From contig NZ_RQGG01000032.1 in assembly GCF_004769665.1 (NCBI RefSeq), positions 1 through 64,000 of the forward strand: DNA of 64,000 nucleotides. Direction: 5' to 3'. This DNA comes from Leptospira kemamanensis (GTDB lineage: Bacteria > Spirochaetota > Leptospiria > Leptospirales > Leptospiraceae). The notes beneath the pieces were generated by a model. It saw nothing but the letters and a program-made list of their open reading frames with translations, was not told where the DNA came from and did no database searches. Positions within the stretch are counted from its first letter, which is position 1, and each line of letters opens with the position of its first letter. The position numbers were made by a program, and so were the translations under genes. Shown here in pieces: positions 9,019-17,968 of this stretch.

Positions 9019-11202
9019 ATGGACTCTCAATGGAAACGATTTTGGGAAACTGGCCTCTTCCCTTCACTTGAATTTAGCCTTAGCCTTTCAATCGGTTATG
9101 TTTTATCTTTGTTCTTTTATGTTGCTGGCTCTGAATTGGCTTTCATCGACAGAACAGATACGGCATACCCCATATTACAAGCGCTAATTGCCATTTCTTT
9201 TGCAGCAGGTTTTATCTACCGGAAATATAAACAAAATTTATCTTTTACAATTAGTTTAGGATTATTAACCCTAACGTTCACACAAGTGATTTGGTTGTTA
9301 TCTGGAAATACTTCGGAGTTTTTAATCGATTACATTTTTTCTTTTGAATTAGTTTTAATCGGAAGTATGTTTTCTGCATTTCTGATCGGAATTTATGGAG
9401 GCTCACTTCGCGATTTCCGATTTTTAAGTTTTACGTTGGGAGTAACAGCTTTCACTTTCTATTCTCTTTTTGAACCTAATCAAAATTATTCGATCAAAGT
9501 ATTACTCGCATCCCTTTATATTTTATTATCCTTTTATTTTTTTAGTACGTTATTCCAACAAACACCGATTTCGAGTAAATTCTATAAAATCAGATCAAAA
9601 ATTGGCAAACATCCATTGTTTTCTCCATTTTACCGATCAAGTTTATCTTTACTGATCGCATACTGCGTATTACATTTGTATTTCCAACCAGGCCCAAAAA
9701 TTCCATTAATTTTATCTATCTCCTTTTCTGTTACCATCGGGAGAGCTTTATCTTTAGTCAGTGGATTAAAAAAAGAAACCAAATCAGTTTTCTTAATTGG
9801 TAGAGTGGCTTTATTATTTGCATTTTTCTTTTTCATTTATCAAACATATTGGAGTTCTTTCTTTATTGCACTTTGTATCATCACGGGAACCATCGTTGGT
9901 TTTTTTAAACCGAACAAAACTCCATACAAAGAATATTTGATGATTGGAATCGAAACATGTATTTATCTCGGACTTTCATTTCTTTTGTATTTTTGGAATT
10001 TGCCAATGGGAATTCGGACTTTAACGGCAATTTTATTTGTTCCCGTATTGATGTATCCTTATCTCTTACAAAAACACATCGTCCGTTTGCCAAGAATTGC
10101 AATGTTCGTTGCCGCAACAGTGATTGTAGTTTTATTTTTTTCACCTCCTACGATTCGAACAAGTTCTCCTTTTTCCAAAAAGGAAATTTTTGACCCCATT
10201 CCGTTTGCAATTACAAATCTTAATTTTAATGAAGAAGAATATATCTTTTACAAATCTGTTTTGCCATTTCCTTCTAATCCATTTTTGCCCAAACGATCGG
10301 AAATCAAAGGGAAAACTGTTGTATTGGGACTGAACTCAAACCAATCTCAAATCATATCTTATATTGAAAGATTGAGTGAAGAAAACCATCCTTTCCTAAT
10401 CATCACAACTCGAAACAAAACAAATCAATTTCATCATATCAATGCATTGTCACTGTTGAGCAGAAAGTCATTTTGGAATTTTGATATTTATTACCCAAAT
10501 TATTTGGCAAACAAAATCAATTATTCCAATTCGCTTCCAAGTGATTGGAAACTAAAATATTATTCGGAAAAATTAGATAACTTAACTTTTTCTGAAGCAG
10601 TGAATGTGTTAGATTCTGTTCTAAAATACTCATCAGGAGATTTAAGAAAAGATGCCGTTGAAATTAAACATCTCTATTATGAATCGTTTGCGTCGTATGC
10701 AAAATTTTATCATAATATCGGTCAAAATAAATTGAGTTTAGATGCAATTGCATTGGCAAGAAAATTTGAGTCACCGAAACCAGATCTACTCAGAATTGCA
10801 TATAATAGTTTAAAATTCACTACACCAGAAGCAGATTATATTCCTATCTTAGAAGATTTGAGTAAGGATTCGGAATTTCAAGAATTTGCATGGAACTCAC
10901 TCATTCCTATGTTTGAATCTCTTGGTGAATGGAATCATGCATTGAATACCATGAGTTTACTGGAAAAATACTACCGCGTAAACAATCAAATGGAACAAGC
11001 AAACGAACTAGAATTAGCGAGAGTTAGACTCTACATCAACCAAGAAAACTGGAAAGAAGTAGAACCGGTCATCTCATCTCGATTACGAGAAAACCCAAAT
11101 TCTGTCATTTGGGAACGACTTAAAAATGAAGTGATTGAAAAAAAAGATTCACTCAGGCGAATCAGTGTTCGTCCTGATGTAAGAGAGGCAAGAATCCAAT
11201 GA
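9019..11202 (+). CDS. Polytopic membrane protein with helical-repeat C-terminus
   Basis: A 727-residue protein I do not recognise by family. Roughly the first 390 residues form about a dozen membrane helices. The rest is soluble, and from about residue 520 it is helical with TPR-like spacing (for example the SLLEKYYRVNNQMEQANELE region). The stop codon overlaps the start of the downstream motA-like gene in ATGA, so the two are translationally coupled and probably work together. A role as membrane partner or assembly factor for the MotA-like channel is possible but unproven. Likely Leptospira-restricted. Confidence 0.75.
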   Translation: MDSQWKRFWETGLFPSLEFSLSLSIGYVLSLFFYVAGSELAFIDRTDTAYPILQALIAISFAAGFIYRKYKQNLSFTISLGLLTLTFTQVIWLLSGNTSEFLIDYIFSFELVLIGSMFSAFLIGIYGGSLRDFRFLSFTLGVTAFTFYSLFEPNQNYSIKVLLASLYILLSFYFFSTLFQQTPISSKFYKIRSKIGKHPLFSPFYRSSLSLLIAYCVLHLYFQPGPKIPLILSISFSVTIGRALSLVSGLKKETKSVFLIGRVALLFAFFFFIYQTYWSSFFIALCIITGTIVGFFKPNKTPYKEYLMIGIETCIYLGLSFLLYFWNLPMGIRTLTAILFVPVLMYPYLLQKHIVRLPRIAMFVAATVIVVLFFSPPTIRTSSPFSKKEIFDPIPFAITNLNFNEEEYIFYKSVLPFPSNPFLPKRSEIKGKTVVLGLNSNQSQIISYIERLSEENHPFLIITTRNKTNQFHHINALSLLSRKSFWNFDIYYPNYLANKINYSNSLPSDWKLKYYSEKLDNLTFSEAVNVLDSVLKYSSGDLRKDAVEIKHLYYESFASYAKFYHNIGQNKLSLDAIALARKFESPKPDLLRIAYNSLKFTTPEADYIPILEDLSKDSEFQEFAWNSLIPMFESLGEWNHALNTMSLLEKYYRVNNQMEQANELELARVRLYINQENWKEVEPVISSRLRENPNSVIWERLKNEVIEKKDSLRRISVRPDVREARIQ

Positions 11203-11939
11203 TCCATTCCACATTACTTGGAATCCTAACATCGATTTTATCAGTATTTGTTGCAATTTTAATTGAAGGTGCATCATTACGATCCTTCTTCCATGTCCCA
11301 GCGATGTTTTTAATTGTTGGAGGTACGTTAGGTGCAACATTTGCATCTTTTTCGCTCTCTCAAATATCTAGAGCAGTGCGAGACACTCGGTTCGCCTTAA
11401 GAAAAAGGAAAGAAACAGATTTGAAATTAGTATTTTTTCGTTTTTGGGAAAAAGCAAGAAAAGACGGCTTACTTTCGTTAGAGGATGAATCCAAAAAATT
11501 GGACAATTCCTTTTTGCAAAAGGGAATTCAGTTGATTGTAGATGGATCCGATCCAAGAACCATTGAAGAAATTTTATGGGAAGCTCACGAAGAAAAAGAA
11601 AAAGAAGACTTAAAATCTGCAAAAGTTTTTGAAACGGCGGCTGGATTTTCTCCTACCATTGGAATCATTGGTACGGTGCTAGGACTTGTTACTGTGCTTG
11701 AAAATTTAGATGGTGGAACCAAAGTTTTGGGTCAAGGAATCGCCACTGCCTTTATTGCAACCTTTTACGGAATTTCCTTTGCAAACTTAATTTTATTACC
11801 CATATCCAACCAACTGAAAGTTGTGGCGAAACGAGAAAGTAACGAACGTCAGGCGATCATGAGAGGGATTCTGTCATTACAATCTGGTGAAAACAGAAGG
11901 ATACTTGCAGAACGAATTGATCCATTTGTAAACCAATAA
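11199..11939 (+). CDS. MotA/TolQ/ExbB family proton channel, MotA-like
   Basis: A 246-residue protein with the MotA layout: two N-terminal membrane helices (about 5-27 and 33-52), a cytoplasmic domain of about 95 residues, then two helices. The MotA signature is clear in SPTIGIIGTVLGLVTVLENL. The cytoplasmic loop carries an acidic/basic mix (LRKRKETDLK). MotA forms the stator channel with MotB. No motB follows: the next gene is on the opposite strand and only 9 nt away. It is coupled to the large membrane protein gene upstream (ATGA overlap). It may serve a flagellar motor with a MotB encoded elsewhere, or another machine. Confidence 0.85.
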   Translation: MIHSTLLGILTSILSVFVAILIEGASLRSFFHVPAMFLIVGGTLGATFASFSLSQISRAVRDTRFALRKRKETDLKLVFFRFWEKARKDGLLSLEDESKKLDNSFLQKGIQLIVDGSDPRTIEEILWEAHEEKEKEDLKSAKVFETAAGFSPTIGIIGTVLGLVTVLENLDGGTKVLGQGIATAFIATFYGISFANLILLPISNQLKVVAKRESNERQAIMRGILSLQSGENRRILAERIDPFVNQ

Positions 11940-11947
11940 TTCTCAAA

Positions 11948-12142
11948 TTAAATTTGATTCTTAAGATTTTTGATGAACTCATTGGATAGGATTCGATAAT
12001 TCATCATCAATTGGTTCCAAGTAGTTTCATTATGGATTTTATTTTGCGTAACTAACTCATTTATCTTTTCAGAGAACTCATCATCTAAAACCATTTTCTT
12101 CGTAAAACATAAGTCCATATCAAAACTCAACTCTCTGTGCAA
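11948..12142 (-). CDS. Small hypothetical protein
   Basis: A 64-residue frame, 10 nt downstream of the methyltransferase gene on the same strand and convergent with the motA-like gene. Its composition (helical, rich in Asn, Glu, Lys, Met) looks coding. No domain, signal peptide or metal site is visible. The ATG at 12142 has no strong ribosome site; a later in-frame ATG (MDLCFTKK) is possible. It could be a real co-transcribed small protein or a chance frame. Confidence 0.4.
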   Translation of the reverse strand: MHRELSFDMDLCFTKKMVLDDEFSEKINELVTQNKIHNETTWNQLMMNYRILSNEFIKNLKNQI

Positions 12143-12152
12143 TCGATCCTAA

Positions 12153-13148
12153 TCAATTTGTCTTTTCTTCATTTGGTATAATACAAAAAAGTTGATGGAT
12201 CTTATCGTCTCGGAAGTCGAACGGAATTGATTCTTTGGTTTTGTTGATACATTTGTATCCTCTTTCCTTCCATTCTTCCTCTTCTACTTCCATTTTGAAT
12301 TTCCGAAAATTTGTGGAAAACCAAATCTCTCCATGATCGTTTAGGAATTTAGTAAGAAGTAATAGAAGTAAGTTCCTGTGTTTCGTTTGAACATCCCATT
12401 CTTCATACATTTTTTTACTATTGGAGAATGTTGGTGGATCTAAAAAAATCAAATCGTATCTTTCTCGATTTGGATTTTTGGTCTCTTCCTCTATCCATTG
12501 TAAAATATCTGTATTGATGATTAAATGATTTTGACCAACAAAACCATTTTTTTCTAAATTTTGTTTTGCCCAATCACAATAGGTTTTAGATAAATCAATG
12601 CTTTTGGTTTTTTTTGCTCCACCTGACGCGGCATAAACGGAAAATGCACCTGTATAAGAAAACAAGTTGAGTACTGACTTGTTTTTTGAACTCTCTTTGA
12701 TCCAACCACGAGTGACTCGATGGTCTAAGAACAAACCAGTGTCCAGGTAATCGGATAAATTAATTTTGAACTCTAAATTCGCTTCTTTTACCCAGAAAAA
12801 ATTTCCTTCTAATGCAAATTTTTCATATTGGTCTTTGCCTTTTTGTTTTTGTCGATGTTTCAAAATCAATTGATCTTCACTCAATTGAAATACATCACGA
12901 ATGATCGCCTGAATTGTTGTTAACCTTTCTTCGTGGCCACTCTCTGCTCTGAAATGCAATGAACTTTTATCGTATAACACAAAGCCATTAGGATATCGGT
13001 CCAATATACATGGAACTTGGGGTATATCTTCAGAATAAATACGATAACATTCAATGGAATTTTTTTTGGCCCACTTTTCGCGTTCTTTTTTTAATTTGCG
13101 AAGGCGATTTTCAAACATGATGAGGGCGCCTAATCCTCGTTCCGTCAT
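12153..13148 (-). CDS. Class I SAM-dependent rRNA methyltransferase, RlmK/RlmI-like
   Basis: A 331-residue protein matching the C-terminal (RlmK) half of E. coli RlmKL and related single-domain enzymes that methylate 23S rRNA. The SAM-binding motif I is NLFSYTGAFSVYAASGGA (about 171-188), and motif IV, which in this family is followed by FSNSK, reads DLIFLDPPTFSNSK. An RNA-binding N-terminal region with FVLYDKSSLHFRAESGHEER precedes it. I keep the ATG at 13148, which has AAAGGA about 10 nt upstream; an internal ATG at 13118 lacks one. Only the SAM domain half is present; no RlmL-type THUMP domain lies beside it. Confidence 0.85.
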   Translation of the reverse strand: MTERGLGALIMFENRLRKLKKEREKWAKKNSIECYRIYSEDIPQVPCILDRYPNGFVLYDKSSLHFRAESGHEERLTTIQAIIRDVFQLSEDQLILKHRQKQKGKDQYEKFALEGNFFWVKEANLEFKINLSDYLDTGLFLDHRVTRGWIKESSKNKSVLNLFSYTGAFSVYAASGGAKKTKSIDLSKTYCDWAKQNLEKNGFVGQNHLIINTDILQWIEEETKNPNRERYDLIFLDPPTFSNSKKMYEEWDVQTKHRNLLLLLLTKFLNDHGEIWFSTNFRKFKMEVEEEEWKERGYKCINKTKESIPFDFRDDKIHQLFCIIPNEEKTN

Positions 13149-13159
13149 TTGGTAGTCCT

Positions 13160-13260
13160 TTTGGGGGTACTATTTAGGTAGACTTCCCCGCCCTATTCGA
13201 GACTGGGTGGGGAGATCCACCCGCCACCCAATACGCTCCGTTTATCATACCTCCCCAAAA
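13160..13260 (-). repeat. Dispersed G-rich repeat, copy B, with terminal inverted repeats
   Basis: On the minus strand it reads GAGCGTATTGGGTGGCGGGTGG, a short spacer, CCCCACCCAG and GGGCGGGGA, matching copy A at nearly every position of the core. The outer ends are TTTTGGGGAGGTA and TAGTACCCCCAAAA, which are partly inverted, so the element looks like a short palindromic MITE-type or REP-like unit of about 100 bp. It sits between the methyltransferase gene start and the divergent rnhA-like gene. Confidence 0.75.
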
Positions 13261-13355
13261 AAGTCCTCCTTAATTCAGAATCATTGGTTTTTTTTTCAGA
13301 TTGGTTCATGTTTTTGATTGGTGAGAGGTAACAGTATCAAAAGAATGTCGAGTAT

Positions 13356-13769
13356 ATGTCCACAAAAGACACGACTTATATTTATTGTGATGGAAGTTCT
13401 AGAGGCAATCCAGGTCCAGCGGCGATTGGTGTTTCCTTTCAGAACAACGATGGAATCGAATTTTTTTTCCTCTCTGAAAAAATTGGAACTGCAACCAATA
13501 ATATAGCTGAATGGCATGCATTATTTCGAGGTATGGAAGAAGCGATCAAACAGAGTATCAAAAAGTTAAAGTTTAGATTAGATTCAGAACTTGTCGTCAA
13601 ACAGATGAAAGGTGAATACAAAGTTAAAAACAAAGATTTGATGGTATTTAAATCTAAGTGTGAACAACTTAAAACCTCTTTTGAAAATTTTGAAATCCAA
13701 TACATTCCTCGTGAACAAAATGCACGGGCCGACCAACTCGCAAACATGGCTCAAGATTCTAAAGAATGA
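13356..13769 (+). CDS. RNase H-like (RVT_3-type) ribonuclease HI
   Basis: A 137-residue RNase H fold protein. The four acidic active-site positions are visible: Asp in YCDGSSRGNPGPAAIG, Glu in NNIAEWHAL, Asp in FRLDSELVV, and Asp in REQNARADQLAN near the C-terminus. This pattern belongs to the RVT_3 subgroup of ribonuclease HI (as in plant and Bacillus YpdQ/YpeP relatives), which cleaves RNA in RNA-DNA hybrids. Its last four bases overlap the ATG of the next gene, so the two are co-translated. The ATG at 13356 is the first in frame. Confidence 0.85.
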   Translation: MSTKDTTYIYCDGSSRGNPGPAAIGVSFQNNDGIEFFFLSEKIGTATNNIAEWHALFRGMEEAIKQSIKKLKFRLDSELVVKQMKGEYKVKNKDLMVFKSKCEQLKTSFENFEIQYIPREQNARADQLANMAQDSKE

Positions 13770-14131
13770 ACCATCGCTCTGTTTTTCAATTTCTTTTATT
13801 TATCGTTTCGGTCGAATTGATCAACTCATGTAGACCTTCTCTTACCAAACAACTGGATCGACTTTTAGAAGATGGTACGATCATGGAGACCGCCATATTT
13901 TGTGCGAAACACCAACCGGAATTAAAAGATCGAAAAGAAGATTGTGATCGTGTCACAAAAGAAGCAAAATCCGAAATCGATTCGATTTTAAATCGAAAAC
14001 TAGATTTAGGAATTGCCCCTGTCATTGTTTCTAAATCCAAAGGCGAAGAAATTGAAGAGTTACTAAAAGTACACACACAACTGGGGATACGGTATTGGGA
14101 AATCTGGAAATCCAATGTGATTTTAGAATAG
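13766..14131 (+). CDS. Small putative lipoprotein
   Basis: A 121-residue product. A basic start and a hydrophobic stretch end in LINSC, a leptospiral-type lipobox with Cys at about residue 22. The mature part is short and charged, with two further cysteines (IFCAKHQPELKDRKEDCDRV) that could form a disulfide. No known domain. It overlaps the RNase H-like gene by 4 nt, which is an odd pairing of a cytoplasmic nuclease with an exported protein and probably reflects only operon packing. Confidence 0.7.
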   Translation: MNHRSVFQFLLFIVSVELINSCRPSLTKQLDRLLEDGTIMETAIFCAKHQPELKDRKEDCDRVTKEAKSEIDSILNRKLDLGIAPVIVSKSKGEEIEELLKVHTQLGIRYWEIWKSNVILE

Positions 14132-14164
14132 ACAATCTCTCCTATCCTTAGATAACCATTGTAT

Positions 14165-14587
14165 ATGGCTGGCGATCCTTCTCAAATCCTCAAAAAAATT
14201 GGTCTCAAGGTTACAAAAAATAGAGAACAAGTTTTATCCATCTTACAAGGATCAACAAGACCTCTAAACCACCAAGAAATTATGGAACAACTTCCCAAAG
14301 AAGAATCTTGGGATCGAGTGACCATTTACCGCGCACTCTCGGACTTAGAAGAAAAAAATTTACTGAACTCACTCCACTCGACTGATCGAGTGACTTACTT
14401 TGAATTGAAGTCTGATGGAAACCATGTTGTCTCCGCAGCACACGGACATTTGATTTGTAATGTCTGTGGTAAAATTGAATGTATAGATGATCCTTGGAAT
14501 GGAATGCCATCTTCAAAACAACTCAAAGGGTTTACTACAGAATCAGTCGAAATCGTTTTTAGAGGCAAGTGTAGAAATTGCCAATAG
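14165..14587 (+). CDS. Fur/PerR family metalloregulator
   Basis: A 140-residue Fur superfamily repressor. The N-terminal winged helix (about 1-80) includes the family's WDRVTIYRALSDLEEKNLL helix-turn-helix. The C-terminal part has histidines in HVVSAAHGHL, a CxxC pair (ICNVCGK) and a second CxxC at the very end (CRNC), giving the structural four-cysteine zinc site of PerR/Fur. The inducing metal or oxidant cannot be told. I use the ATG at 14165; the frame opens at a TTG two codons earlier. It overlaps the start of the tRNA nucleotidyltransferase gene. Four Fur-family genes are usual in Leptospira, so the paralogue is unclear. Confidence 0.85.
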   Translation: MAGDPSQILKKIGLKVTKNREQVLSILQGSTRPLNHQEIMEQLPKEESWDRVTIYRALSDLEEKNLLNSLHSTDRVTYFELKSDGNHVVSAAHGHLICNVCGKIECIDDPWNGMPSSKQLKGFTTESVEIVFRGKCRNCQ

Positions 14588-15864
14588 AGCTCCATTCTTT
14601 AGTTCCGGAATTTTATAAACGCCATTTAGAAACCATAAATTCTACTCTGAAACAAGCAGGGTTTGAATGTTATTTAGTTGGTGGTTCTGTCAGGGACCTT
14701 GTGATGAAAAAAGTTCCCAAAGAATACGATTTTACTACCAACGCAGAACCGAAACAAGTGAAGAAACTATTTCGAACTGTGATCGATACAGGGATCAATC
14801 ATGGCACAGTGACCATTGTTTTAGACAAAGTCAATTATGAAGTCACAACCTATCGGATCGATAAAGACTATATAGATGGAAGAAGACCTGAACATGTTGA
14901 ATTTGGAACCACATTACACGAAGATCTAAAACGCCGAGATTTTACAATGAATGCATTGGCCTATGATTTACAATCTGGTCAACTGGTAGATGAACATTCA
15001 GGTATAGAAGACATTCAGAAGAAATTGATTCGAACAATTGGAAATCCTATCCAACGATTCAGCGAAGACGGACTAAGACCCATTCGAGCTTTACGATTTG
15101 CAAGTACTCTCAACTTCAGTATCGAAGATGAAACAAAACTCGCAATTCAAAAAACAAAACATATCACACAGAAAATTTCATTAGAACGCTTTCAAGACGA
15201 AATTCTGAAATCATTTTTAGGTGATAATCCAAAGAAAATGATACATCTGTTAGTGGATGAGGACATATTCACTTTGTTTTTACCAAATTTTGAGAAACCT
15301 TTTGCCATTAATGAAAATCAATTAAATAAACTCAATCATGTAACGAAAGATTTGGTTGGGATGCAACTAACATTTGCATTTGATTCCATCGTTCCTCATT
15401 TAACTGAAAAAGACTTAGAATTGATTCTTAGAACATTAAAGTTCTCAGGTCAAAATATAAAGGATTCGTTATTATTTTTAGATTTAATGTTCAAATGGAA
15501 AGAACTAGGAGAATCAAAACACCTATCTCCTTATCAAATCAAAAAAGCATTTTTAGCGCCCGTTAAACGGCATTTTCAAAATAGATTCGTATTGAATTCT
15601 ATTTTTTGGATCAAATTGTACCCTATTTTTGGAGACTTAACCAACACGTTTATAACCATTTGGGAAGAAAATCATCCTTTGTTACTTTCTGATTTAGTGT
15701 TGAATGGGAATGATTTGACCAAAAACTTTCCTGAATTTCCCAAAACCAAGTATGGGGAACTATTAAATTCTCTATTAGATCTGGTTTTGAAATCGCCTAA
15801 AGAAAATGAATTTCAGAAATTAATCACCCATTCTGCTGAATTTATAAACAATCTGTCTAAATAA
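14578..15864 (+). CDS. CCA tRNA nucleotidyltransferase / poly(A) polymerase family
   Basis: A 428-residue class II nucleotidyltransferase. The family motifs are visible: GGSVRDLV (about 36-43), the catalytic YDFTTNAEP with its acidic residues, NHGTVTIVL, the RRDFTMNALAYD motif, and RALRFASTLNF. The C-terminal half is a helical RNA-binding region. It adds CCA to tRNA 3' ends or A residues to mRNA; sequence alone does not separate these. The start is a TTG at 14578 that overlaps the Fur gene end by 10 nt, with AGAGG about 12 nt upstream. In a species with no other CCA enzyme it would be essential. Confidence 0.8.
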   Translation: MPIELHSLVPEFYKRHLETINSTLKQAGFECYLVGGSVRDLVMKKVPKEYDFTTNAEPKQVKKLFRTVIDTGINHGTVTIVLDKVNYEVTTYRIDKDYIDGRRPEHVEFGTTLHEDLKRRDFTMNALAYDLQSGQLVDEHSGIEDIQKKLIRTIGNPIQRFSEDGLRPIRALRFASTLNFSIEDETKLAIQKTKHITQKISLERFQDEILKSFLGDNPKKMIHLLVDEDIFTLFLPNFEKPFAINENQLNKLNHVTKDLVGMQLTFAFDSIVPHLTEKDLELILRTLKFSGQNIKDSLLFLDLMFKWKELGESKHLSPYQIKKAFLAPVKRHFQNRFVLNSIFWIKLYPIFGDLTNTFITIWEENHPLLLSDLVLNGNDLTKNFPEFPKTKYGELLNSLLDLVLKSPKENEFQKLITHSAEFINNLSK

Positions 15865-16042
15865 AAAATTTCCAGTAACGATCTGTACTTCAGGATTGTT
15901 CTCTTATTAATCAAATTCCCTTTTTTTTTCTGATAATTCCCCAACATTTTCGATTTCTTTGATTTTTTCCCCAATCCATCCTGATTTCCATGCCAGCCTG
16001 GTACACAACTTGCAAATCAAGTTCACATAGGAGAAATGGCAA

Positions 16043-17425
16043 ATGAGAAATAAATATACTCTTCTCGCAACTTCGGTTGCCCTTCTCGTTTCAAGTTCAG
16101 TTTTTGCACAAGGCGAAGCAAAAGAAAAATCTTGGTACGATAAGATCAACGTTTCCGGTTACGTAGATGTATTCTATATGTATACTGCAAACAACGTGGA
16201 GGGAGCTAAACGCGATTCCTCTGGAACTTTCAACACGCAAAACAAACAATTCGGAGTATCTGCTGCAGTGCTCGATTTGCAAAAACTTGCGGACAAAGAT
16301 AGTCCTTGGGGATTCAGAACAGTTTTCCAAAACGGTCAAAACAACGTATACCAAGAAGCACCTTACAACCAAACAAACAGTACTGTAAACATGAACATGC
16401 TCCAACAAGCATATGTTTCCTTTTACTTTCCTGTGTTAAAAGGTCTTACTGTGGATATGGGTAAAATGGCGACTCACATTGGTTATGAACTTTTGGATAC
16501 TAAAGATAACCCAACATATACCATTGGTTATATCTTCTTTAACACAATCCCGTTCATCAATACTGGTGCGAGAGCAAACTTAGCTGTCACCGATAAGTTA
16601 AACCTTGGTTTCTACTTATACAACAGTGTGGGCGGAACAGGTTCTGATATCACTGCGTATAATAATGCAAACGTGTCTACCTACCGTGACGGTGTTAACA
16701 AAAATAAAGCAGTGGGAACACAAGTTTCTTATGACCTTATTTCTGATAAGTTAAAAATCACTTGGAACACTTTATACGGAGTAGATGTAACTTATGCAAG
16801 ACCTTCCAATGCCGACTATTGGATGAACGAAGTATATGGAACACCAATCAATGCAAGACGTGCTAGTTACCAAAATGATTATTGGATGATCAACAACGTA
16901 ATTTTGAACTTCACACCAAACGACAAAACTCTTGTGTCTCTTGACTATACTCAAGGTGACAAAAGTGGTGCTGCTGCTACTCTCAATGATCCATCGACTC
17001 AAGTTGACCTTGATGGAACAGGAACTACAAAAGTATCTCTCACTCGTGATGACAGTAACGCAAAACGCGTTTACAAAACTTACGGAATTTGGGCGAGATA
17101 TAAGTTCTCTGACAAATGGGCTCTTGCTGGTCGTTACGAAAGAATCGACGATTCAAGAAACGGCGCACCACTCGGAGTTAGCAATAACACTGCTGGAAGA
17201 ACTGACCTTCAATACATGAATAGTTTAGGATACAACAGTACCAAATACTATTTAGGAAGTGCTCAAACTTTCACAATCACTCCTACTTACTACTACGGAG
17301 ACAACATTATCATTAAAGTTGACTTCAGAAGAGACCAAGCGAAAGGCCAAGTGTTCACTGATGAAAGAGGACAACCTCAATCTCATCAAAACGGTGTCAC
17401 TTTGGGTATTGTTGCAACATTCTAA
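16043..17425 (+). CDS. Outer-membrane beta-barrel porin, OmpL-like (BBP2 type)
   Basis: A 460-residue precursor with a signal peptide ending near VFAQGEA (cleavage about residue 22). The mature protein alternates polar and hydrophobic residues throughout, starts with NVSGYVDVFYMYT and ends with GVTLGIVATF, a C-terminal phenylalanine typical of outer-membrane barrels. Asn/Tyr/Asp-rich loops fit a porin of about 16 strands. It matches the putative beta-barrel porin-2 family. AGGAG lies 9 nt before the ATG at 16043. A lipoprotein gene follows 21 nt downstream and the pair ends at a strong terminator, so they form one operon. Substrate unknown. Confidence 0.8.
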   Translation: MRNKYTLLATSVALLVSSSVFAQGEAKEKSWYDKINVSGYVDVFYMYTANNVEGAKRDSSGTFNTQNKQFGVSAAVLDLQKLADKDSPWGFRTVFQNGQNNVYQEAPYNQTNSTVNMNMLQQAYVSFYFPVLKGLTVDMGKMATHIGYELLDTKDNPTYTIGYIFFNTIPFINTGARANLAVTDKLNLGFYLYNSVGGTGSDITAYNNANVSTYRDGVNKNKAVGTQVSYDLISDKLKITWNTLYGVDVTYARPSNADYWMNEVYGTPINARRASYQNDYWMINNVILNFTPNDKTLVSLDYTQGDKSGAAATLNDPSTQVDLDGTGTTKVSLTRDDSNAKRVYKTYGIWARYKFSDKWALAGRYERIDDSRNGAPLGVSNNTAGRTDLQYMNSLGYNSTKYYLGSAQTFTITPTYYYGDNIIIKVDFRRDQAKGQVFTDERGQPQSHQNGVTLGIVATF

Positions 17426-17446
17426 GGAAAAGGAGAATAGAAAAAT

Positions 17447-17908
17447 ATGAAATCCATCAAAGTAAAACCCGGATTTGTCTCCCTGACAGTAATCGTGGCT
17501 TTGTCTACTATGTCGTTCGTAAATTGTGCACAGTCCTCAGCTAAGAAAAATGAGAATACGACATTACTTACATACCTAGTGTCAAATCCGAGCGCACCAG
17601 TGGGAGCGCAAGCGGACTGCGTTGTATCAGCAGGTCTGATCAATGCATGTGTCTCTTCAAAAATTCAAATTGATGCAGGAGCAAATTGTTCACTCGCAAA
17701 GATTGCTGAAAACCAAGCGATTGGAGCTGATTACTCCACTATCAAGACAAACGTCATTAAGAAATACAATGAATTGAAATGTAACATTGCAGAAAACAAA
17801 TACACAAGTGCTTCTGCTGCTGTGGATGCGTTTAAAGATCCATTGACTTTCACTTCTACAAGTGACGCAAGTTCGGTAGTCGTTTTCTCTGCTCCAACTT
17901 ATTACTAA
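17447..17908 (+). CDS. Cysteine-containing lipoprotein downstream of porin
   Basis: A 153-residue precursor with a signal sequence and a lipobox (FVNC, Cys at about residue 27). The mature part has cysteines in GAQADCVVS, INACVSS, GANCSLA and KCNIAEN, which could form two disulfides. No domain is recognisable. AAGGAG precedes the ATG. It shares an operon with the porin 21 nt upstream and ends just before a bidirectional terminator, so an accessory role at the outer membrane for that porin is plausible but untested. Confidence 0.75.
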   Translation: MKSIKVKPGFVSLTVIVALSTMSFVNCAQSSAKKNENTTLLTYLVSNPSAPVGAQADCVVSAGLINACVSSKIQIDAGANCSLAKIAENQAIGADYSTIKTNVIKKYNELKCNIAENKYTSASAAVDAFKDPLTFTSTSDASSVVVFSAPTYY

Positions 17909-17938
17909 ATCAGTTAGCAGAGTAAACATTGAAATGAA

Positions 17939-17968
17939 AATAGAGTGGTTTCCCCACTCTATTTTTTT
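17939..17968. terminator. Bidirectional rho-independent terminator
   Basis: A perfect 10-bp stem (AATAGAGTGG with CCACTCTATT, loop 5 nt) followed by seven Ts on the plus strand; on the minus strand the tail is TTTTCATTTCAA-like and weaker. It separates the porin-lipoprotein operon from the convergent lipoprotein gene at 17967-18524 and overlaps that gene's stop codon region. Confidence 0.9.
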
